A DNA stretch of 50,232 bases from CAZXNF01 sp050741255 (GTDB taxonomy: Bacteria > Pseudomonadota > Gammaproteobacteria > Burkholderiales > SG8-41), in assembly GCA_050741255.1 (NCBI GenBank), contig JBOIEQ010000011.1:1-50232 (forward strand). The letters run 5' to 3'. Position 1 is the stretch's first letter. Every line of letters starts with the position of its first letter. Positions 15,708 through 25,376 of the stretch are shown one piece after another. Both the position numbers and the translations under genes were made by a program. Below the pieces are notes generated by a model that was given only the letters and a program-made list of their open reading frames with translations, did no database searches and was not told the DNA's origin.

Positions 15708-17192
15708 TCAGGCCGGGGGCCGGGAGAGGGGATCGGCGACGCGAACGACGTTGCGGCCGCGTTGCTTCGCTTCGTATAGCGCGCGATCGGCGCGCGCGAT
15801 CAGGCGCTCGACCGTATCGCCGTCCTTGTAGGGGGCGATGCCTACGCTCACCGTGACTGACACGGGTATCTGCTCGTGTTGGAAGGTCCGCGATTCCACG
15901 GCCTGCCGGATTTTTTCGGCGAGCGGCGGACCGTCGGCATCGGCAACGCCCGCGGCGACGACCAGGAACTCCTCGCCGCCCCAGCGGCAGACGATGTCGG
16001 ATTCGCGCATCGCGCCCCGGATCGTGGCGGCGACCTGCTGGATCACGCTGTCGCCGGCCGGATGCCCCAGCCGGTCGTTCACGTCCTTGAAGTGGTCGAT
16101 GTCGATCAGCAAGGCCTGCAGCGGCTTCTTGTTGCGGCGCGCCTGGCGCATGGCCTGCGGCATCAGGAGGTCGAAGGCCTGGCGGTTGGCGAGTCCCGTC
16201 AGATGATCCGTGGTCGCCATTGCCTCGAGCCGGCCCTGGTAGCGGTTGATCGTGAAGCTGGTGGCCGCCAGCACGATCGCCATGATCAGCAGGCCGATGG
16301 CGATGTTCACGTACAGCGTCTTCCGGATGCCAGCCAGCGCCTCGTCCTCGCTGCCCTCCACGAACAGATACCAGTTCAGTTCCGGGATGAACCGCACGTT
16401 CAACAGGTGGTTGTAGCCCCGGCTGCGGTACTGAAAGGACCCTTCGCCCGCGCGCAGAACTTCGTCCGCGATGTCGCGCAAGCCGTCGATCTCGTGCAGA
16501 CTTTTGCGCGTGAAATGCGCGTGATCGCCGTACAGGGTGAGCTGGCCCTGCTTGTCGACGAAATAAATGGTGCGCTGGTAACGCTTCTGGTATTCGTTGA
16601 TGCGTGCGCGCACGGCATCCACGGTGAGGCCGACACCGGCGACCCCGAGGTACTGGCCGTCGTAGCCCTTGATCCGGTAGTTGATGAAGATGGTGAGTGC
16701 ATCCTTGTTCGCCTGGTCCGGATCCACGTTGATTTCGTAGGGCGCCTCCATCTTGCGCACGCGGAAGTACCAGGCGTCGCGCGGCTCGTCCTCGCTCACT
16801 TTCTTCAGCACGCCCTCGGTCTGGTAGTAGGTGCGCGTGCGTTCGGAGACGAGGAAGCTGGTGAACGCGCCGTAGCGCTGTTTCACCTCCCGCAGGTACT
16901 TGGTGATGGTGGCGCCGTCGCGCTCGCCGGCGAGCATCCAGTCGCGCAGAAAGGTGTCGCTCGCCATCATCGAGGAAATGACGACGGGACGCACCAGGTC
17001 GCGCTGGATTTCGGAGTAGACGTTGTCGGACGTGAGCGGCAGCTCGCTCGCGATCAGCGTGCCGCGGATCGACGCCTTCGACACGGTGTAGTTGATGAGC
17101 GTGGTGGCGATGAAGCCGATCGCCAGCACGATGCCGAGGGCCGCGATGAGGCGGCGCTTGTCTGTGATGCGGTCGGTGATGCGGAAGTTCAT
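15708..17192 (-). CDS. Membrane diguanylate cyclase with periplasmic Cache sensor
   Basis: A 494-residue protein. It has a transmembrane helix at about 15-35, a long periplasmic dCache-like sensor (about 40-290), a second helix at about 295-317, and a C-terminal GGDEF domain. The active-site signature is GGEEF at 405-409, and an RESD inhibitory (I-site) motif lies five residues before it. It should therefore make c-di-GMP from two GTP in response to an extracellular ligand, with product inhibition. It is a single gene with a basic N-terminus and no partner. Confidence 0.9.
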   Translation of the reverse strand: MNFRITDRITDKRRLIAALGIVLAIGFIATTLINYTVSKASIRGTLIASELPLTSDNVYSEIQRDLVRPVVISSMMASDTFLRDWMLAGERDGATITKYLREVKQRYGAFTSFLVSERTRTYYQTEGVLKKVSEDEPRDAWYFRVRKMEAPYEINVDPDQANKDALTIFINYRIKGYDGQYLGVAGVGLTVDAVRARINEYQKRYQRTIYFVDKQGQLTLYGDHAHFTRKSLHEIDGLRDIADEVLRAGEGSFQYRSRGYNHLLNVRFIPELNWYLFVEGSEDEALAGIRKTLYVNIAIGLLIMAIVLAATSFTINRYQGRLEAMATTDHLTGLANRQAFDLLMPQAMRQARRNKKPLQALLIDIDHFKDVNDRLGHPAGDSVIQQVAATIRGAMRESDIVCRWGGEEFLVVAAGVADADGPPLAEKIRQAVESRTFQHEQIPVSVTVSVGIAPYKDGDTVERLIARADRALYEAKQRGRNVVRVADPLSRPPA

Positions 17193-17232
17193 ATGGGGTG
17201 CAAGTCTATCGAATGCCGGCAGGGCAGGCGCG

Positions 17233-18201
17233 TCAGTGCGTCACGGTGACGAGGACGAGCCCTACCGTGAGCAGGCCCAGGCCGGCGAGTTCCCGCCGCG
17301 ACAGCCGCTCGCGGAAGACGCGGCGCGACACTACGTAGGTGAACAGCAGTTCGACCAGCCCCAGCGTGCGCACGTGCACCGCGGATTGTATGGTCGTCGC
17401 GGTGAACCAGCCCGCGGAAGCGGCGGCGCCCATGAAGCCGGCGAAGAGCGATGGCCGCCAGGCGCGCAGCGTGTGCGCGACGACGGCCGGGTTGCGCGCG
17501 AGCAGCCAGCCGCCGAGCAGCACGGTCTGCAGCGTCAGCGCCACGGCCAGCGTCACGGCGGCGGCCATCAGGAAGGGCGCGTCCAGCGCCAGCGCCGCGC
17601 CGCGGTAGCCGACGGCCGCCAGCGCAAAGCCGGCGCCCGCCCCCAGCCCCAGCAGGGCCGAGCGCTGGGTCCAGCCGGTCAGCAGTGCGCGGAACGGGCG
17701 TCGGGGATCCGGCGGCGACAGCAGCAGCACGCCGAGCGTGCCGATCAGCACGGCCGCCGCGGTGCCGCCGGTGACCGCATCGCCGAGAAACACGAAGCCG
17801 AACACCGCGACCTGGATGACGTCGCTCTTGGCGTACGCCACGCCGAGCGCGAAGTTGCGCTCCGCCATCGCGCGCAGCAACAGGGCGGTGGCGACGATCT
17901 GCGTGACGGCGCCGAGCGTGACCCAGCCCGTAAACACCATGTTCAGCGTCGGCCACGCGTAGCCGCCGACCGCCTTGACCGCGGCGAGCCACAGCAACGC
18001 GAACGGCAGTCCATAGAGGAAGCGCACCAGGGTCGCGCCCAGGGCGCCCAGCGACGCGGTGAGGCTTTTCTGGGCGGCGTTGCGCGCCGTCTGGGCGAAC
18101 GCCGCCCACAGGGTGATCGGGATCCAGAGCCAGTCAGGAGGGGTCAATGAGGTTGCCGTTTCAGTGGAGGCCGCGCTCGCCCCGCCGGTACTGTTGCGCA
18201 A
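17233..18201 (-). CDS. EamA/DMT-family transporter
   Basis: A 322-residue inner-membrane protein with about ten hydrophobic segments arranged as two EamA repeats. Short basic loops (PPDPRR, SRRVFRERLSRREL) separate the repeats. EamA carriers export or import metabolites such as amino acids or nucleotide sugars; the substrate is unknown. It is divergent from the VIT-VWA gene, whose ECF-like promoter lies just upstream of this start. Confidence 0.85.
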   Translation of the reverse strand: MRNSTGGASAASTETATSLTPPDWLWIPITLWAAFAQTARNAAQKSLTASLGALGATLVRFLYGLPFALLWLAAVKAVGGYAWPTLNMVFTGWVTLGAVTQIVATALLLRAMAERNFALGVAYAKSDVIQVAVFGFVFLGDAVTGGTAAAVLIGTLGVLLLSPPDPRRPFRALLTGWTQRSALLGLGAGAGFALAAVGYRGAALALDAPFLMAAAVTLAVALTLQTVLLGGWLLARNPAVVAHTLRAWRPSLFAGFMGAAASAGWFTATTIQSAVHVRTLGLVELLFTYVVSRRVFRERLSRRELAGLGLLTVGLVLVTVTH

Positions 18202-18210
18202 GCGGCACCG

Positions 18211-18243
18211 GGTTTAACCCCGGCGGGCCCGCGGAACCGTTTA
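18211..18243 (+). promoter_or_regulatory. Predicted ECF-sigma promoter of the VIT-VWA gene
   Basis: GTTTAACCCCGGCGG starting at 18212 carries an AAC core (18216-18218). Exactly 19 bases later comes CGTTTA (18238-18243). The same two blocks with identical spacing precede the ECF sigma operon at 25377-25408. An AAC-type -35 and CGT-type -10 are typical of ECF sigma factors. The expected transcript start is about 25 bases before the ATG at 18276. Confidence 0.65.
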
Positions 18244-18275
18244 TGCTGGCTGACGAATCAAAAGGGAGCGTTGCC

Positions 18276-21239
18276 ATGCCAACAATATCACGCCATTCAG
18301 CGGCTTACGCCTGGTGGGGACTTCCAATAGTGCTGTTGCTGGCCGGCACCTGCCTGGCGTCGTCGCCCCGGCCGCAGTCGCAGGCGCCGCGGATGTTCGT
18401 CGCCGCGCCCGCCGAGTCGCCGATCGTGCTGCAGCGCCTGAAGATCACGACCGAGATCACCGGCAGCGTTGCGCTGACGACGGTGGAAATGGACTTCCAC
18501 AACCCGAACCGGCGCCACCTCGAAGGCGAGCTGCAGTTTCCGCTCCTCGACGGCCAGCAGATCGTGGGCTTCGCGCTGGATGTGAACGGAAAGTTGCGGG
18601 ATGCCGTGCCGGTGGGCAAGGCCCGCGGCCAGGAGGTGTTCGAGGACATCACCAGGCGGGGGGTCGATCCCGGGCTGCTGCAGACGACCGAGGGCAACAA
18701 CTTCAAGCTGCGGGTCTATCCGATCTTCGCGGGCGGCAAGCGCACCGTGGCGGTCCGTTACAGCGAAAACCTGGACCGGGAGGGCGGCCGCGGCGTCTAT
18801 CGCCTGCCGCTCGCGTACGGCGCCCGCGTCGCCGCCTTCTCGCTGGCGATCGCGGTCAAGGGCGCCACGGCCCGTCCGGTGCTGTCGGGCGCGGACCTGC
18901 CCGGCCTGGCCTGGAGTCGCGAGCAGGACGCCTATACCCTCGCGACCGAGCGCCGCGATCAGGCCCTGCAGGGCGTGCTCGAGGTTGCGGTCGCCCTGCC
19001 GGCCGGACCCCGGACGCTGACGCAGATCGTCGAGGGGCGGCGCTACTTCTTTGCCGAGATGCCGGTGGGCACGCGCAAGCTGGAACGCTCCCTGCCCGCC
19101 GTGGTGGGGCTGCTCTGGGACAGCTCGGCCTCCGGCGCCGCGCGCAACCACGCGCGCGAATTCGAACTCCTCGAAGCCTACTTCCAGCGCATGCGGAACG
19201 GCGAGGTGCGCCTGACCCGGCTGCGCGATGCGGCCGAGCCGGCCGAATCTTTCCGGATCGTCAACGGCGACTGGCGGGCGCTGCGGCGCGCGCTGGAAAC
19301 GACGGTGTATGACGGGGCGACGAACTTCGGCGCCGTCGTGCCCGATCCCGCGGCGGGCGAGTACCTGTTGTTCAGCGACGGCCTCGCCAACTACGGCGAA
19401 GCGGGTTTCCCGGCGCTGCAGGCGCCGCTCTACGCGATCACCTCCAGCGCGCAGGCGAACCCGTCCCTGCTCAAGCATCTGGCGCATCGCGGCGGCGGAC
19501 GGTATGTCGATCTGCTGGCCGACGACGCGGGTGTTGCCGCGGGGAAACTGCTGGGCGCGTTCGAGCGCATCGAGTCGGTCACCGCCACCGGCGCGACCGA
19601 GCTCCGCGCGTTGTCGCCCTATCCGGAGAACGGGCAGGTGGCGATCGCCGGCGTGCTCACCGAACCGGGCGCGACGGTCCGGGTCACGCTGGCCATGCCA
19701 GGGCGCAAGCCGCGCACCCTGACGCTCAAGGTCGACGCCCGCGGCAACGAAAGCGCGCTGGCGGCGGCCTTCTGGGCGCGCGCCCGCGTCGAGGAACTGG
19801 AGGCGGACTACGCCGTGAACCGGGCGGAGATTCTGCGGGTGGGCCGCACCTTCGGCATCGTCACCCGCGAGACCTCGCTGATCGTGCTGGAGTTCGTCCG
19901 CGACTACGTGCTGTTCGACATTCCGCCGCCGCCGGAACTGATGGCGGAATACGAACGCGTCCGGCAGAGCACGCGCCGGGCGGCCGCGCCGGACCCCGCG
20001 CAGAAGATCGAGCGGGTGGTCGCCATGCTCAACGAGAAGGACGCCTGGTGGAAGCGCGAGTTTCCCAAGGGGCGCCTGCCGGCGCCGGTCGAGGAGCGGC
20101 GCGTGCCGACCGACGAGGATCTGCTGCGGCAAAAAGCGATGCGCGAGCAGGTGATGGGTTCGAGCGTGCAGGACCAGGCGAGCCGCGTGCCCCCCGTGCC
20201 CATGGCGAAGTCGCCTCCGCCGCCGGCGCCGAAGCCGGCACCCAAGCCTGAGGCCAAGCCCGCCCTGCGCATGGAGGCGGATGCACGGTCCGTGCAAAGC
20301 GGAGAAATCCGCGTGATGGGGCGGCTGGCGCCGGGCACTTCCGATCCCGTCTATCTGGCACGCCTGCGCGATGCGGCGCCCGATGCGCTCTACCGCATCT
20401 ATCTCGACGAACGGCCGAATTTCCGCCAGACACCAGCGTTCTATTTCGACACGGCGCATCTGCTGCTCGCCAAAGGGCAGCGGGAACTCGCGTTGCGCGT
20501 ACTGTCGAACCTTGCCGAGATCGACCTCGAGAACCGGCAGCTGCTGCGGGCGCTCGCCCAGCGCCTGATCCAGCTCGACGAGCCCCGGCTGGCCATCGCG
20601 CTGTTCCGCAAAGTGGCCATCCTCAGCCCCGAGGAGCCGCAATCGTTCCGCGATCTCGGCGTCGCCTACGCCGTGGCGGGCGACGCGCAGCGCGCGATCG
20701 ACAACCTCTACGAGGTCGTGATCCGTCCGTGGAACGCGCGCTTTCCCGGCATCGAGCTGATCGCGCTTGCCGACCTGAACGCCATCGTGGCGACGGCGCC
20801 CGGCGGCATCGATGTCAGCCGCATCGACCCCCGGCTGCTGCGCAACCTGCCGCTCGACCTGCGGGCGGTGCTCAGCTGGGACACCGACAACACCAACATC
20901 GATCTCGTGGTGTGGGACCCGAACAAGCAGCAAAGCCGGCCCGGGACGGGATTCACCTACCAGGGCGGCCGCATGTCGCAGAACTACACGGGCGGCTACG
21001 GGCCGGAGGAATACTCGCTACGCAACGCGAAGCCCGGCAAGTACCAGCTGCAGGTGGTGTTCGTCGGTCATCGCCAGCAGGTGGCCGGTGCGGGCCCGAC
21101 CCGCGTCACCCTGTGGTTGCACACGAAATTCGGCACCGCGCAGAACGAAGTGCGCAGCATGTCCGTGCTGTTGCGGCCGGGGGAAATGGCGACGATCGCC
21201 GAGCTCGAGATTCCCGGCGTGGCGGAGGAGGACCGCTAG
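18276..21239 (+). CDS. Exported VIT-VWA-TPR-DUF2135 protein
   Basis: A 987-residue protein with an N-terminal hydrophobic export segment (about 11-30). A VIT domain follows (about 45-170, with F-x-N-x-x-x-x-x-L-E-G-E-L-x-F-P and G-x-x-V-F-E-D-I). A von Willebrand A domain has an apparently intact metal site: DSSAS at 282-286, T349, and SDG at 367-369. A Pro/Ala/Lys-rich linker (about 640-690), TPR-like helices (about 710-840) and a C-terminal DUF2135 beta domain (LSWDTDNTNIDL, then GGYGPEEY) complete it. VIT-VWA proteins act in adhesion or envelope complexes; the precise role here is unknown. The start at 18276 has GGGAG at 18264-18268. It shares a promoter element with the ECF sigma operon. 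Confidence 0.85.
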   Translation: MPTISRHSAAYAWWGLPIVLLLAGTCLASSPRPQSQAPRMFVAAPAESPIVLQRLKITTEITGSVALTTVEMDFHNPNRRHLEGELQFPLLDGQQIVGFALDVNGKLRDAVPVGKARGQEVFEDITRRGVDPGLLQTTEGNNFKLRVYPIFAGGKRTVAVRYSENLDREGGRGVYRLPLAYGARVAAFSLAIAVKGATARPVLSGADLPGLAWSREQDAYTLATERRDQALQGVLEVAVALPAGPRTLTQIVEGRRYFFAEMPVGTRKLERSLPAVVGLLWDSSASGAARNHAREFELLEAYFQRMRNGEVRLTRLRDAAEPAESFRIVNGDWRALRRALETTVYDGATNFGAVVPDPAAGEYLLFSDGLANYGEAGFPALQAPLYAITSSAQANPSLLKHLAHRGGGRYVDLLADDAGVAAGKLLGAFERIESVTATGATELRALSPYPENGQVAIAGVLTEPGATVRVTLAMPGRKPRTLTLKVDARGNESALAAAFWARARVEELEADYAVNRAEILRVGRTFGIVTRETSLIVLEFVRDYVLFDIPPPPELMAEYERVRQSTRRAAAPDPAQKIERVVAMLNEKDAWWKREFPKGRLPAPVEERRVPTDEDLLRQKAMREQVMGSSVQDQASRVPPVPMAKSPPPPAPKPAPKPEAKPALRMEADARSVQSGEIRVMGRLAPGTSDPVYLARLRDAAPDALYRIYLDERPNFRQTPAFYFDTAHLLLAKGQRELALRVLSNLAEIDLENRQLLRALAQRLIQLDEPRLAIALFRKVAILSPEEPQSFRDLGVAYAVAGDAQRAIDNLYEVVIRPWNARFPGIELIALADLNAIVATAPGGIDVSRIDPRLLRNLPLDLRAVLSWDTDNTNIDLVVWDPNKQQSRPGTGFTYQGGRMSQNYTGGYGPEEYSLRNAKPGKYQLQVVFVGHRQQVAGAGPTRVTLWLHTKFGTAQNEVRSMSVLLRPGEMATIAELEIPGVAEEDR

Positions 21240-21285
21240 GCCGCGGGAGACACTAGCTCCGTCCGAGAGAGCAACGTTCGTCTCC

Positions 21286-21302
21286 CGGGGCTTTCAGCCC
21301 CG
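21286..21302. repeat. GGGGCT-TTC-AGCCCC hairpin overlapping the SDR stop codon
   Basis: A perfect 7-bp stem (cggggct/agccccg) with a 3-base loop. It overlaps the stop codon of the minus-strand SDR gene (21294-21296) and lies downstream of the VIT-VWA gene. It may act as a bidirectional transcript end, but there is no T-run. Confidence 0.5.
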
Positions 21303-22049
21303 TCCGACGAAAGGCATCTTGGTGGCCATGATGGTGAGGAACTGCATGTTCACTTCGAGCGGCAGGTTAGCCATGTGGAGCACCGCGTCGGCGACGCGCT
21401 GCACGTCCATCATCGCTTCGGCCTTCACCGTGCCGTCGGCCTGCTTCACGCCCTTGGCCATGCGCGCGGCGAGTTCGGTCACCGCGTTGCCGATGTCGAT
21501 CTGGCAGCACGCGATGTCGTACTTGCGGCCGTCGAGCGAGATCGTCTTGGTGAGCCCGGTCACGCCGTGCTTGCTTGCGGTGTAGGGCGCGGAGTCCGGG
21601 CGCGGCGCGTGCGCGGAGATCGAGCCGTTGTTGATGATGCGGCCGCCGCGCGGGTCCTGGTCCTTCATCAGGCGGAACGCGCCCTGCGCGCAGAGAAAGA
21701 GGCCGGTGAGGTTGGTGTCCACCACGGCCTTCCATTTTTCGTAGGGCAGGTCCTCGAAGGCGACACCCGGCGCATTCGCGCCCGCGTTGTTGAAGATCAT
21801 GTCGAGGCGCTTGAACGCGGCTTTCGTTCGCGCGAACAGGTTCGCCACGGAAGCCGGATTCATCACGTCGGTCGGCACCGCCAGCGCGCGGGCGCCGGCA
21901 GCGGACAGTTTCGCCGTCTCCTCCAGCGCATCGGCGCGCCGGCCGGCGAGGACGACGCTCCAGCCGTCTTTCAGCAGGGTGAGGGCGGTGGCCCGGCCGA
22001 TGCCGGAACCGGCGCCGGTGACGATGGCGATTCTGCTGGTCGGATTCAT
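21294..22049 (-). CDS. Short-chain dehydrogenase/reductase
   Basis: A 251-residue classical SDR. The cofactor motif is TGAGSGIG (11-18), followed by NNAG, a catalytic Ser in NNGSIS and a YTASK (Y-x3-K) active site. The residue after the second strand is in AGRRAD, so NADP preference is plausible. The substrate is unknown. It is convergent with the VIT-VWA gene and 65 bp from the phosphofructokinase gene on the same strand. The last residues VGRG end inside a GC hairpin. Confidence 0.88.
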   Translation of the reverse strand: MNPTSRIAIVTGAGSGIGRATALTLLKDGWSVVLAGRRADALEETAKLSAAGARALAVPTDVMNPASVANLFARTKAAFKRLDMIFNNAGANAPGVAFEDLPYEKWKAVVDTNLTGLFLCAQGAFRLMKDQDPRGGRIINNGSISAHAPRPDSAPYTASKHGVTGLTKTISLDGRKYDIACCQIDIGNAVTELAARMAKGVKQADGTVKAEAMMDVQRVADAVLHMANLPLEVNMQFLTIMATKMPFVGRG

Positions 22050-22114
22050 CCCTGATCTCCCCTCAAGACGGACCGCCGCGCGAAGTGCGCGGGTCGGCCC
22101 GCGATTCTATCCGT

Positions 22115-23212
22115 TCAGTCGCCGAAACAGATGCCGCGCGTGCGCGCGGCCTGCAGGAACGGCGAGCCGGGATCGATGAAGCGGTTCTTGCCCGCGCCGG
22201 TTTCGAGCGGCACCAGTTCCACTTCGTTGCCGCGCACCGCGACCATGGTGTCGAACCGTTGCGCCATCACGGCTTTCACCGCCATGACGCCGAAGCGGCT
22301 GGCGAGAATGCGGTCGAAACCCTCCGGCGCGCCGCCGCGCAGGAGGTGGCCGAGGACGATCGCCCGCGTCTCGCGCCCGGTGAGCGCTTCGAGGTCGGCG
22401 GCCACGCGATGCGCCACGCCGCCCAGCCGGATCTTCTCCGGGGAGTGCTCGACGGTGCGCGTCACCGTCACCTCACCGCCCACGGGCCTGGCGCCCTCGG
22501 AGACGACGACGATCGAGTACGGCTTGCGCGTGTGATGGGAGTCCTTCAGGAAGGCGGCGAGCCGGTTGGCGTCAAAGGGGATCTCGGGGATCAGGATGGC
22601 GTCGGCGTCGCCGCCGAGTCCGGCGAACAGCGCGATCCAGCCGGCGTTGCGGCCCATCACCTCCACCACCATGATGCGGTGGTGCGACTCCGCGGTCGTG
22701 TGCAGCTTGTCGAGCGCGCCGACCGCCGTGCCGACGGCGGTGAAAAAGCCGATCGTGTAATCGGTGCCGTTGAGATCGTTGTCGATCGTCTTCGGAATGC
22801 CGACGAGTTTCACGCCCTTGCGGGCCATGGCGTGCGCGATGGCCTGCGTGCCGTCGCCGCCGACGACGATCATGGCGTCGACATTCGCGCGCGCAAGGTG
22901 TTCCAGCGCAGCGTCCGACCGGTCCTCGTAGGTCGTGCCGCCCGCGCCGGTGACGGGAACCCGGAACGGCGTGTCCACGTTGGAGGAGCCGAGGATCGTT
23001 CCGCCGCGGGAAAAAATGCCCGCCGTGTTGACGAGATCGAGCGGAACGAAGCGGTTCTCGACCAGGCCCTTGAAGCCGTCGGGAATGCCGACCACCTCCA
23101 CGCCGTGTTCGAGGACGCAGGCCTGCACGACGGCGCGAATGGCCGCGTTGAGGCCGGGGCAGTCGCCGCCGCCGGTGAGCAGCGCGATTTTCCTGATCGG
23201 GGAAGTGGGCAT
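22115..23212 (-). CDS. pfkA: 6-phosphofructokinase
   Basis: A 365-residue phosphofructokinase of the PfkA superfamily. It has the phosphoryl-donor loop GGGDCPGLNAAIR at the N-terminus, the VVGGDGT motif, and the catalytic PKTIDNDLNGTDYTIGF loop. GGDG (not GGDD) points to ATP as donor, while the Lys in PKTIDND is the residue usual in PPi-dependent or mixed-group enzymes; this combination is known from ATP-dependent actinobacterial PFKs. The start at 23212 (MPTSPIRKIALLTGG) is preferred; a TTG-initiated extension to 23368 has no family similarity. Glycolytic, cytosolic. Confidence 0.88.
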   Translation of the reverse strand: MPTSPIRKIALLTGGGDCPGLNAAIRAVVQACVLEHGVEVVGIPDGFKGLVENRFVPLDLVNTAGIFSRGGTILGSSNVDTPFRVPVTGAGGTTYEDRSDAALEHLARANVDAMIVVGGDGTQAIAHAMARKGVKLVGIPKTIDNDLNGTDYTIGFFTAVGTAVGALDKLHTTAESHHRIMVVEVMGRNAGWIALFAGLGGDADAILIPEIPFDANRLAAFLKDSHHTRKPYSIVVVSEGARPVGGEVTVTRTVEHSPEKIRLGGVAHRVAADLEALTGRETRAIVLGHLLRGGAPEGFDRILASRFGVMAVKAVMAQRFDTMVAVRGNEVELVPLETGAGKNRFIDPGSPFLQAARTRGICFGD

Positions 23213-23377
23213 GGGGACCGGTGGATCGCGCAGAGGGAACGGGGGGGAGGCCTGTAATACACGAAAACCCCGCGACGCACCGGGAAACGCGGCCGGCGAC
23301 GGCGCGGTAACCGCAGGGTAAGTCAAGGGCGTCGATTGCACTGTCGGTGGCCCGCCGACGGCGCGCAACCGGGCGCG

Positions 23378-25285
23378 CTAAGTTTCCGGCTTCCCGCGCG
23401 TGCGCTCCGCCTCGCGGTCGGCCATCCGCCAGCGGTTGCGCCCGTCCGCCTTGGCGGCGTACATCGCCGAGTCGGCGTGATTCAGCAGTGCCTGCGGGTT
23501 GTCCGCGTCATCAGGGAAGTAGGCGATGCCGACGCTGGCCGTCACCGCCACCGCGCCGGAGGACAGGGCCATCGGCTGATCGACCGCGGCGACCAGCTTG
23601 TCGGCCACCTGGGATGCCTCGCCGCGTTCGCCCAGGCTTTCGAGCAGCACCACGAATTCGTCGCCGCCGAGCCGCGCGATCGTGTCCGTCTCGCGGATGC
23701 AGCCGGCGAGCTTGCGGCCGACGATCACCAGCAACTCGTCGCCGATCGCATGCCCGTAGTCGTCGTTGACGGCCTTGAAGCCGTCGAGGTCGACCAGCAG
23801 CAGGGCCACGCGCCGGTCGGCGCGCCGCGCGCGCGACAGTGCCTCGGGAATACGTTCGTCGAGCAGTGCGCGGTTGGCGAGCCCGGTCAGCGGGTCGTGG
23901 CGCGCGATGTGCTGCAGCTCCTGCTCCTTTTCGCGCAGCCGCTGGTTCGCCATCCCCAGCGCGAGCGTGCGCTCGGCGACCCGCCGTTCCAGCTCCAGCT
24001 CCGAGTTGCGCAGCGTTTCCACCGCCGACTGCTTGGCGGCGAGCGCCTCCTGGGTGGCGAGCTCCTTTTCCCGGCGCATGCTGTTGATGCGCTCGGCGAG
24101 CGCGAAGGACAGCAGCAGCATCTCCAGCGCGGAGCCGATCTGCATCGCGTAGGTGGTGAAGGCATTGGTCGGCAGCCAGCCCATGTTGCGCATCGCGAGG
24201 ATCGCCACGCCCGCCAGCAGCAGCGTCCACGCGATCAGGAAGTAGCGCGCGCCGGGATGCCCCTTGCGCAGGCAGACCACGCCGCTCGCGACCATGACGA
24301 CCGCGCCGCCGATGCCCGCGATCGAGGTGAACATGGCGGCGAAGCGGTACGGCAGCACGAGCGGCGACAGCGCGGAGAAGGCGAAGGCGACCGCCAGCGC
24401 CACCAGCATGCGGTCGAGCCGCGGCTCGGCGTCGCGTGTGCCGAGAAAGAGCCGCGTGAACAGGATGCCGAAAAAACCGGCGGCCGACATGCCCGAGGGC
24501 AGCGCGACGTTGCCCCACGCCGGCCACGCCGGCCACAGAAACTGGTTGCCGAAGCCGTTCAGCGAAGCCTGGCCGACGATCATGCAGGCGACGAAGGCGA
24601 CGTAGGCGAGGAACGCCGGATCGCGCACCGCGCAGTACAGCAGGAGGTTGTAGAGCAGCAGCGCGAGCAGCATGCCGTAGTAGAGGGAGAGCAGCGCATA
24701 CGTCCGCTGGTCGTGGGCGTGCAGCGCGGCCGGCTGCCACAGCGTGAGCGGGACCGTCAGGTTGCCCTGCGACACGACGCGCAGGTACAGGGTCTGCGCC
24801 GCGCCGGGGACGAGATCGATTGGAAACACCAGGTGGCGGTGGGGGAACAGGCGCTCGGCGAAGGGCTGCAGATCGCCCGCGACCTGCTGCGTATAGCCGC
24901 CGCCCGGCCGCGGCGTGTAGACCTCGACCCGGTCGAGCGAGGAGTAGCCCGCCTCGAGCAGCCAGTGCGCCGGCGCGTCGCGCGCCAGCCGCAGCGGTAC
25001 GGCGATCCAGTACGTGGCGCGCGAGTAGCCGAAGTTGAGTTCGCCCCGGTCCGGCGCCGCCGGCCGGAAGCGGACCGTGTTGTCCGGCGCGGTGATGTCC
25101 CCGATCGTCAGCCGGCCCTCCGGGTCTTCGAGCGTGCTCAGCACCGGCGCGAGCGCGTAACGGCCGTCGCCGCCGACCGGCAGCGACTCGGCGGCGGCGG
25201 GCGACGGACCCGCCGCGCACAGCACGAGCGCCGTCAGGAGCCAGTGGCGCAGGCACGCGCAGGGAAGGGGGGGAAGGGGTGGCAT
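23378..25285 (-). CDS. Diguanylate cyclase with 7TMR-DISM sensor
   Basis: A 635-residue protein. A signal sequence is followed by a periplasmic beta-sandwich (7TMR-DISMED2-like, about 40-190, with Y-W-I-A-V-P-L), seven hydrophobic helices (about 200-405), a coiled coil (about 410-470), and a GGDEF domain. The active-site GGDEF lies at 540-544, with RETD (I-site) five residues before it. It should synthesise c-di-GMP in response to an extracellular, possibly carbohydrate, ligand. This is the second diguanylate cyclase within 10 kb and has a different sensor. The gene ends just before the phosphofructokinase 5' region. Confidence 0.9.
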   Translation of the reverse strand: MPPLPPLPCACLRHWLLTALVLCAAGPSPAAAESLPVGGDGRYALAPVLSTLEDPEGRLTIGDITAPDNTVRFRPAAPDRGELNFGYSRATYWIAVPLRLARDAPAHWLLEAGYSSLDRVEVYTPRPGGGYTQQVAGDLQPFAERLFPHRHLVFPIDLVPGAAQTLYLRVVSQGNLTVPLTLWQPAALHAHDQRTYALLSLYYGMLLALLLYNLLLYCAVRDPAFLAYVAFVACMIVGQASLNGFGNQFLWPAWPAWGNVALPSGMSAAGFFGILFTRLFLGTRDAEPRLDRMLVALAVAFAFSALSPLVLPYRFAAMFTSIAGIGGAVVMVASGVVCLRKGHPGARYFLIAWTLLLAGVAILAMRNMGWLPTNAFTTYAMQIGSALEMLLLSFALAERINSMRREKELATQEALAAKQSAVETLRNSELELERRVAERTLALGMANQRLREKEQELQHIARHDPLTGLANRALLDERIPEALSRARRADRRVALLLVDLDGFKAVNDDYGHAIGDELLVIVGRKLAGCIRETDTIARLGGDEFVVLLESLGERGEASQVADKLVAAVDQPMALSSGAVAVTASVGIAYFPDDADNPQALLNHADSAMYAAKADGRNRWRMADREAERTRGKPET

Positions 25286-25376
25286 GCGGCCGAACCGGAG
25301 AACCCGGAGAACCGGCGATTTTAGGGGATTGCCCGGCCGCGGGTCGAACGGGGCCTGCGGCAGGCCGGGCTGGTTC

